A stretch of DNA of 64,000 nt from Rhodobacter maris (GTDB taxonomy: Bacteria; Pseudomonadota; Alphaproteobacteria; Rhodobacterales; Rhodobacteraceae): positions 1-64,000 of the forward strand of contig NZ_OBMT01000010.1 in the NCBI RefSeq assembly GCF_900217815.1. Reading direction: 5' to 3'. The position numbers were made by a program, and so were the translations under genes. Of this stretch, positions 58,956 through 64,000 are shown piece by piece. The notes under the pieces are model-generated. The model made no database searches, was not told the DNA's origin, and saw only the letters and a list, made by a program, of their open reading frames with translations. Position 1 is the stretch's first letter. Every line of letters starts with the position of its first letter.

Positions 58956-61031
58956 ATGACCGAGACCAAAGCCCCGGCCCAGGCCGGGCATGACCCGCTG
59001 GGCGACGGCTTTCCGAAGAGTGCGGCCGGGCGGGCGCTGTTCTGGCTGGCGATCCTCTTTTCCAGCTACCAGATCGCCCTCGCCGCGCATCTGATCGACC
59101 TGCCAAGCCAGATCGCGCGCGCGGTTCATGTCGGCTTTTTGATGGCGCTGGGCTTCCCCTTCCTGATCCTTGCCCAGCATCGCGGCGCGCTCGCGCGCGC
59201 GCTCGGCATGGGCTGTGCCGCGCTGGCCATTGCCGTCGCCGCCTATCAGGCCGTTGAGTACACAGACCTTCTGTTGCGCGCGGGCGACCCGCTCCCGCGC
59301 GACATCTGGTTTGGCATCGCCGCGCTGATCACCACTTTCGTGGCCGCCTGGATGATGATGGGCCCGGCTTTGCCGATCATTGCCGGGCTCTTTCTCGCCT
59401 ATGCGCTCTTTGGGGAGCATCTGCCCGCGCCGCTCAATCATCGCGGCTATGACCTGTCGCAGGTGGTCGAGCATCTCGCCTATGGCACGGAGGGGATCTA
59501 CGGCATCCCCACCTATGTCTCCTCCACCTATATCTTCCTTTTTATCCTGTTCGGCGCCTTTCTGGAAAAGGCGGGGATGATCAAGCTTTTCACCGATGTG
59601 GCCATGGGGCTGGTGGGCCACCGCACCGGCGGGCCGGCGAAGGTGGCGGTGCTCTCTTCGGGCCTCATGGGCACGATTTCGGGCTCGGGCGTGGCAAATG
59701 TGGTCACCACCGGGCAGTTCACCATCCCGTTGATGAAGCGCTTTGGCTACCGCGCGGCCTTTGCGGGCGGCGTCGAGGCCACCGCCTCGATGGGCGGGCA
59801 GATCATGCCGCCGGTGATGGGGGCGGTGGCCTTCATCATGGCCGAAACGCTCGGCGTCGACTATGTCGAGATCGTGCGCGCGGCGCTGATCCCGGCCATT
59901 CTCTATTTCGTCGGCGTGTTCTGGATGGTGCATCTGGAGGCGGGGCGCTGCGGCTTGCGTGGCCTTGCGCGCGAGGCCCTGCCCTCGGCGCGCGCTGCGC
60001 TCAAAGAGGGCTGGCATCTGCTTTTGCCGCTCGCGGTGCTCGTCTGGCTGCTGTTTTCGGGCTACACGCCGCTTTATGCGGGCACGGTCGGGCTTGGGCT
60101 CACGGTGCTCCTGATCCTTGGCGGCTCTGCCGCGCTCGGCCTGCCCGCGGGGGTGATCCGCATGATCTTCTGGATCGGGCTCGGCCTTGTGGCCGCGGCC
60201 TTTTTCGAGTTTGGCATCACCGTAGTTCTCGCCGCGGTCGCGGTGCTTGCCCTCGTTGCGCTGGCCTCGCAAGGCGGGCGCGAGACATTGCGGATCTGCC
60301 GCGACAGCCTCGCCGATGGCGCCCGCACCGCGCTTCCCGTCGGCATCGCCTGCGCGCTCGTGGGCGTGATCATCGGCGTGATGACGCTGACCGGCGCCGC
60401 CAACAGCTTTGGTCAGTTCATTGTGGGGGTGGGGCAAAGCTCGCTGCTTTTGTCGCTCATCCTCACCATGATCACCTGCCTGATCCTCGGCATGGGGATC
60501 CCGACGATCCCGAATTACATCATCACCGCCTCGATTGCGGGCCCGGCGCTTCTTGCGCTTGGGGTGCCGCTGATCGTGAGCCATATGTTCGTGTTCTATT
60601 TCGGCATTCTGGCGGATCTCACCCCGCCCGTGGCGCTCGCCTGTTTCGCCGCCGCGCCGATCGCGCGTGAAAGCGGGCTGAAAATCAGCCTGCAGGCGGT
60701 GATGATCGCCGCGGCCGGTTTTGTCGTGCCTTTCATGGCGGTCTATACGCCCGCGTTGATGCTGCAAGACGGCGGCCCGCTCGCGCAAGCGATCGGCTAC
60801 GTCCCGGCGGTCGCTTATGTGGTGCTGAAAGCGCTGATCGCGCTCGGGCTCTGGGGCGTGACGGTGATCGGCTGGGCGGGGCGCGCGCTTGCGCTGTGGG
60901 AGCGGGGGCTTGCTGGCGCGGGCGCGCTCACGCTGATTGCGGCGCTGCCACTCACCGACGAGATTGGCTTTGCCCTCGCCGCCGGGTTCGGCGCCTTGCT
61001 CTGGCTGCGCCGCGCGCGGGCGCTTGCATGA
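58956..61031 (+). CDS. TRAP transporter permease, fused 4TM/12TM (TAXI type)
   Basis: Membrane protein of 691 residues combining the DctQ-like small subunit (about 25-160) and the DctM-like large subunit (about 170-690). Characteristic segments are LYTPLYAGTVG, LSSGLMGTISGSGVANVVTTGQFTIPLMKRFGY, ATASMGGQIMPPVMGAVAFIMAE and ILGMGIPTIPNYIITASIAGPAL. GGGGAG precedes the ATG. The last codons overlap the DUF1850 gene by ATGA. The fused form is typical of TAXI-TRAP systems. Confidence 0.93.
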   Translation: MTETKAPAQAGHDPLGDGFPKSAAGRALFWLAILFSSYQIALAAHLIDLPSQIARAVHVGFLMALGFPFLILAQHRGALARALGMGCAALAIAVAAYQAVEYTDLLLRAGDPLPRDIWFGIAALITTFVAAWMMMGPALPIIAGLFLAYALFGEHLPAPLNHRGYDLSQVVEHLAYGTEGIYGIPTYVSSTYIFLFILFGAFLEKAGMIKLFTDVAMGLVGHRTGGPAKVAVLSSGLMGTISGSGVANVVTTGQFTIPLMKRFGYRAAFAGGVEATASMGGQIMPPVMGAVAFIMAETLGVDYVEIVRAALIPAILYFVGVFWMVHLEAGRCGLRGLAREALPSARAALKEGWHLLLPLAVLVWLLFSGYTPLYAGTVGLGLTVLLILGGSAALGLPAGVIRMIFWIGLGLVAAAFFEFGITVVLAAVAVLALVALASQGGRETLRICRDSLADGARTALPVGIACALVGVIIGVMTLTGAANSFGQFIVGVGQSSLLLSLILTMITCLILGMGIPTIPNYIITASIAGPALLALGVPLIVSHMFVFYFGILADLTPPVALACFAAAPIARESGLKISLQAVMIAAAGFVVPFMAVYTPALMLQDGGPLAQAIGYVPAVAYVVLKALIALGLWGVTVIGWAGRALALWERGLAGAGALTLIAALPLTDEIGFALAAGFGALLWLRRARALA

Positions 61032-61393
61032 GCGCCTGCCTTCTGGCCGGAGCTTTGACGCTGGCTCTGGGGGCCGATGCGGCTTTCAGCCTCGAATGGA
61101 CCCATTCGGTCGAACAGACCCGCTGGCACGAGGAGTGGCGGGTCGTGGCGGGCGCGCTGGTGCTCACCCGCGCTGCGGTCAAGGGCTCGGGCGCGGGGAT
61201 GGAGCCGGGAGAGGGCGCCCGGTTGGAAAACGGTTGGTGGGTCTGGGAGCCCACCGCCGCGCCCGTGGATGAACTCATCCTTGCCGCCTCCGGCCTCACG
61301 CCCTCCGCCTGGCGCCTTTGCACCCCTGCAGGCTGCGTCGCGCTAGGGGCCAGATCCTCGGATCCGCTGCTCTTGCGCCCCTGCCCGGAGTAG
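61028..61393 (+). CDS. DUF1850 protein, TRAP-associated
   Basis: A 121-residue protein with a hydrophobic N-terminus (ACLLAGALTLALGADAAFSL), then SLEWTHSVEQTRWHEEWRV and GAGMEPGEGARLENGWWVW, the DUF1850 pattern. Members are encoded next to TAXI-TRAP permeases; their role is unknown but an export signal suggests a periplasmic accessory part. It starts in an ATGA overlap with the permease gene and ends shortly before a G-rich intergenic stretch. Confidence 0.85.
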   Translation: MSACLLAGALTLALGADAAFSLEWTHSVEQTRWHEEWRVVAGALVLTRAAVKGSGAGMEPGEGARLENGWWVWEPTAAPVDELILAASGLTPSAWRLCTPAGCVALGARSSDPLLLRPCPE

Positions 61394-61470
61394 GGGGGCC
61401 CGGAGCAGGGGGGGCGGGGGGGCCTCGCCCCCCGTGAAAAGCGGGGGGTGCGGGGGGCAAGGCCCCCCGC
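61393..61470. terminator. G-rich tandem hairpins between convergent genes
   Basis: Five G-runs of 6-7 bases (61393-61398, 61408-61414, 61416-61422, 61443-61448, 61452-61457) and two GC hairpins: CGGGGGG/CCCCCCG at 61415-61434 and GCGGGGGG/CCCCCCGC at 61450-61470. They lie between DUF1850 and ppx, which converge. They could stop transcription from both sides and could fold into G-quadruplexes. Confidence 0.55.
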
Positions 61471-61501
61471 CGGGTCGCCTCGGCCCTGCCGAGGCGAAAT
61501 C

Positions 61502-63055
61502 TCAGGCCGGCAGGATCGCCATCGGGGTCGCTTTCATCGCTGCCGCGAGCGAGGAAAACCGCGCCTCCGCCACTTCGCCAAACAGCCCGGCGCCGCGCTT
61601 TGTCAGCGTCAATTCGATCGTGTTGGTGTTCTCGTTATAGGCGAGCCGCCCGGCATCCGCCGGATCATGGATCGCGAACATCGCGCCAAAGCGCATGGCC
61701 TTGCCGAGGATCTCCGCCTCGCGCAATTGTTCGGGCCCGAGCAGCGAAAAGAGCGGCTCGAACCGGCTTCCCGAGCGCGAATTCTTGTAGCGGTGCAACA
61801 GCGCCACCCCGAGAAACACCCGCTCCGGGTGGCTCAGCGCCGCCATATTCGCCCGTGTCACATTGTCGAAACAGGCCTCGAACCGGTAATCGGGATGGGT
61901 GCGCCAGGTCGTGTCATGCAGCAGGCAGGCCGCCCGCATCAGCCGGTAGCGTGCCGGCGTCACCTCGCCAAAAAGCGGCTCGATGAAGGCATGGAGCTTC
62001 TTGCCAAAGCCCGGCAGGCGCGATTGCGTGCGCTCGGCATGGCGGCAGGCTTCGATCAGCGGATCGCGCGCGCGCAGTTTCTCGGGCATCTGCTCATAGA
62101 GCAGTCCCTCGCGGATCCCGTAGGACGAGACGTCGATCTCCCTCGGCCCGAAGGTCTCGACAAGCTCGCGCAGCACCATCGCGGCAAGCGGTACCAGTTC
62201 GAGCCGCGCCGCTGAAGTACCCGTTTTCGCCCGCAAATCAGAGATGTCCTGCTTGCCGATCCAGTCAAGTGTCCGCAGCAGGCCATCGGGCTCCATCCGG
62301 TATTCGTGCAGCACCAGAAGCGGATAATTCTGCCGCTCCATGTCGAGCCGGGCGATCGCGCGCCAGGAGCCGCCCACAAGGTAGAGCTTCTCATGGCCTG
62401 TACCCACGACCTTCGCAAGCCGCGCCATATGCTTGCGGATATGGGCGAGCTGTTCCTTCTTGCCGCCCTCAACCTGTTGCAGCCGGAACGGCCCGAGGGG
62501 CGAGGTGTCGCGCGCGCCGACGCTGCGCCCGCCCAGAACCGCAAGCTCCATCGAATTGCCACCGATGTCGCAAATGAGCCCCTGTGCATCGGGCCAGCCC
62601 ACAAGCACGCCCTGCGCCGAAAGCCGCGCCTCCTCGGCGCCGTCGATCACATGCAGCCGGAGCCCGGTTTCCGCCTCGACGAGGCGCTGAAACTCCGGCC
62701 CGTCGGCGGCATCGCGCACCGCCGCGGTCGCCACGCAGGTGAGCGGGCCGATGTCCATTCCCTTCGCCAGAAGCGCGAACCGGCGCAGCGCCGAGAGCGC
62801 GCGCTCGCGCCCGCGCGGGTTCAGCCGCCCGGTCTCCGCAAGCCCCTGACCGAGCCCCGCCATCACCTTTTCATTGTAGAAATAGGCGGGAGAGCGGGCG
62901 GCGCCGTCAAACACCACCATCCGCACCGAGTTCGAGCCGACATCGACCACGCCGACGCGCGAGACCGCACGGGCTGAAGGGTCGTCGAAAAGCGGTTTGC
63001 CGAAAGCGTCCCAGTCCTCGCCATCTTCGAGGGGCGAAACGGTCTTTGGGGTCAT
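61502..63055 (-). CDS. ppx: Exopolyphosphatase (Ppx/GppA family)
   Basis: Hydrolyses polyphosphate (or pppGpp) in the cytoplasm; 517 residues. The ASKHA phosphatase core begins RVGVVDVGSNSVRMVVFDG (about 33-51). Then come TCVATAAVRDAADG, GLICDIGGNSMELAVLGG and the HD-like C-terminal domain with LMRAACLLHDTTWRTHPDYR. An N-terminal tail of about 30 residues precedes the core. It lies downstream of ppk1 on the same strand with a 37-bp gap, so synthesis and breakdown of polyphosphate are encoded together. Confidence 0.92.
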   Translation of the reverse strand: MTPKTVSPLEDGEDWDAFGKPLFDDPSARAVSRVGVVDVGSNSVRMVVFDGAARSPAYFYNEKVMAGLGQGLAETGRLNPRGRERALSALRRFALLAKGMDIGPLTCVATAAVRDAADGPEFQRLVEAETGLRLHVIDGAEEARLSAQGVLVGWPDAQGLICDIGGNSMELAVLGGRSVGARDTSPLGPFRLQQVEGGKKEQLAHIRKHMARLAKVVGTGHEKLYLVGGSWRAIARLDMERQNYPLLVLHEYRMEPDGLLRTLDWIGKQDISDLRAKTGTSAARLELVPLAAMVLRELVETFGPREIDVSSYGIREGLLYEQMPEKLRARDPLIEACRHAERTQSRLPGFGKKLHAFIEPLFGEVTPARYRLMRAACLLHDTTWRTHPDYRFEACFDNVTRANMAALSHPERVFLGVALLHRYKNSRSGSRFEPLFSLLGPEQLREAEILGKAMRFGAMFAIHDPADAGRLAYNENTNTIELTLTKRGAGLFGEVAEARFSSLAAAMKATPMAILPA

Positions 63056-63092
63056 CGGGCAGCCTTCCGAGTCGGTCCGTGCGTGAGCGGTA

Positions 63093-64000
63093 TCAGGCTA
63101 TCCTCTCTTCGGGGCCGTGGGCAAGCACCGGCACATCTTTTGCGCCCGCCGAGCCGCGCCCCGAGAGCGAGGGGTTTTCCATGAAGAAGCGATGGCAGGA
63201 GAACAGATCCTTGCCCTCGGGCAGCGAGCGCAGGAAGCGTCCGTCCGGCCCGAGCACCCAGCTTTGCGCCGTGTCGGCCATGTTCGCCGCCATGATCTGG
63301 CTGACGATCTGCGCTTTCACGGTCGGGTTTTTTGCCTCCACGAGCGTTTCCACCCGCCGCGTCAGGTTGCGCCCCATCCAGTCGGCCGACGAAAAGAACA
63401 CCCGTGCCGAATCCGAAGGCAGGCCTGCGCCATTGCCAAAGCAGACGATGCGGGAATGCTCAAGGAACCGCCCGACGATGGATTTGACGCGGATATTCGC
63501 GCTCAGCCCCTTGATGCCGGGGCGCACGCCGCAGATGCCGCGCACGACGAGCGAGATTTTTACACCCGCGTTCGAGGCGGCATAAAGCGCGTCGATCACC
63601 TCGGGGTCAATGAGCGAGTTCATCTTCGCCCAGATTTCGGCGGGGCGGCCCGCGCGGGCGTGTTCGGCCTCCGCCGCGATCAGATCGAGGAGCCGCGGCT
63701 TGAGCGTGATCGGCGAGATCGCAAGGTTTTCAAGCCCTTCGGGCTGCACATAGCCCGAGAGATAGTTGAAAACCTTCGTCGCATCCCGACCCAGCGGCGC
63801 GTTGCAGGTGAAAAAGCTCAGGTCGGTATAGATCCGCGCGGTGATCGGGTGATAGTTGCCGGTGCCGTAATGGGTATAGGTCACCAGCGCATCGCCCTCG
63901 CGCCGCACCACGGTCGAGATTTTCGCATGCGTTTTCAGGTGCATGAAGCCATAAACGACATGCACCCCCGCGCGTTCGAGCCGGCGCGACTGGCGGATGT
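63093..64000 (-). CDS. ppk1: Polyphosphate kinase, C-terminal part (runs off the window)
   Basis: The visible 3' part encodes about 300 residues of PPK1, which polymerises the gamma-phosphate of ATP into polyphosphate. It includes [23 protein letters not shown] with the phospho-acceptor-type His in [57 protein letters not shown] and [17 protein letters not shown]. The reading frame continues upstream through 64000 (SRRLERAG precedes VHVVYG), so the 5' end lies outside the window. Its stop is 37 bp before ppx. Confidence 0.93.
   Translation of the reverse strand, partial: IRQSRRLERAGVHVVYGFMHLKTHAKISTVVRREGDALVTYTHYGTGNYHPITARIYTDLSFFTCNAPLGRDATKVFNYLSGYVQPEGLENLAISPITLKPRLLDLIAAEAEHARAGRPAEIWAKMNSLIDPEVIDALYAASNAGVKISLVVRGICGVRPGIKGLSANIRVKSIVGRFLEHSRIVCFGNGAGLPSDSARVFFSSADWMGRNLTRRVETLVEAKNPTVKAQIVSQIMAANMADTAQSWVLGPDGRFLRSLPEGKDLFSCHRFFMENPSLSGRGSAGAKDVPVLAHGPEERIA

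Noticed and set aside
57609-60788. 1059-codon open frame opposite the TAXI-TRAP genes
   Set aside because: It is a shadow of three well-recognised genes on the plus strand; its translation is low-complexity His/Arg/Gly.
1-64000. CRISPR arrays, insertion sequences, rRNA operons
   Set aside because: No regularly spaced direct repeats, transposase-like proteins or rRNA sequence were recognised on either strand.

Overview
The window looks like about 64 kb of a high-GC alphaproteobacterial chromosome, most probably from the Rhodobacterales (Rhodobacteraceae). The clues are: an FnrL-type regulator divergent from oxygen-independent coproporphyrinogen oxidase (hemN); a DUF1476 zeta subunit of the alphaproteobacterial F1-ATPase; a membrane-anchored cy/c552-type cytochrome; a GTTC-N7-GTTC LexA box; a solitary corrinoid protein with DUF1638; and very dense, co-oriented catabolic operons. 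Species cannot be fixed from sequence reading alone.

Layout. 1-786: gene-free, partly A+T-rich DNA holding a degenerate 3' half of a CAU-anticodon tRNA, possibly the right end of an integrated element. 787-12737: pheA, a membrane cytochrome c, yejABEF coupled to a glycosyltransferase, hemN/fnrL with a shared FNR box, DUF1638 and a 56-residue membrane protein. 12893-23993: corrinoid protein, an SOS-boxed radical SAM protein, bmt, an MprF-like protein, ATPase zeta, purC/purS/purQ and a DctB/DctD-like two-component pair. 24198-31322: two tandem cobQ genes, a Zur-boxed zinc GTPase with a small DUF6525-like partner, and a membrane GGDEF-EAL protein.

31356-42909 is a hydroxyproline island. It carries a D-hydroxyproline dehydrogenase-like flavoprotein, hydroxyproline 2-epimerase, a DapA-type deaminase, aconitase-X (cis-3-hydroxy-L-proline dehydratase), an XRE-cupin regulator, a Pyr2C reductase-like protein, a four-gene polar amino acid ABC transporter and a ketoglutarate-semialdehyde dehydrogenase. 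Together these can route both trans-4- and cis-3-hydroxyproline to 2-oxoglutarate and proline. 42967-51156 is a second amino-acid module: ABC transporter, M20 amidohydrolase, DMT exporter, dimethylarginine dimethylaminohydrolase, TetR regulator and an AruH-like aminotransferase. It is consistent with uptake and breakdown of arginine derivatives. 51161-61393 is a pipecolate/lysine module: a LysR regulator with a perfect 19-bp palindrome, AmaA, an uncharacterised permease, AmaB, an aminotransferase, then a TAXI-TRAP transporter with DUF1850. The window ends in ppx and the 3' part of ppk1, both on the minus strand.

The most interesting signals are regulatory or architectural. They are: an FNR box placed so that hemN mRNA would be essentially leaderless; a LexA box before the radical SAM gene; a perfect Zur palindrome before the COG0523 GTPase; an NtrC-family regulator whose GAFTGA loop is deleted; tandem divergent cobQ copies; and the three adjacent amino-acid catabolic modules, two of which contain unassigned transporters. 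All functions are assigned by recognising protein families from sequence; no database search was run.
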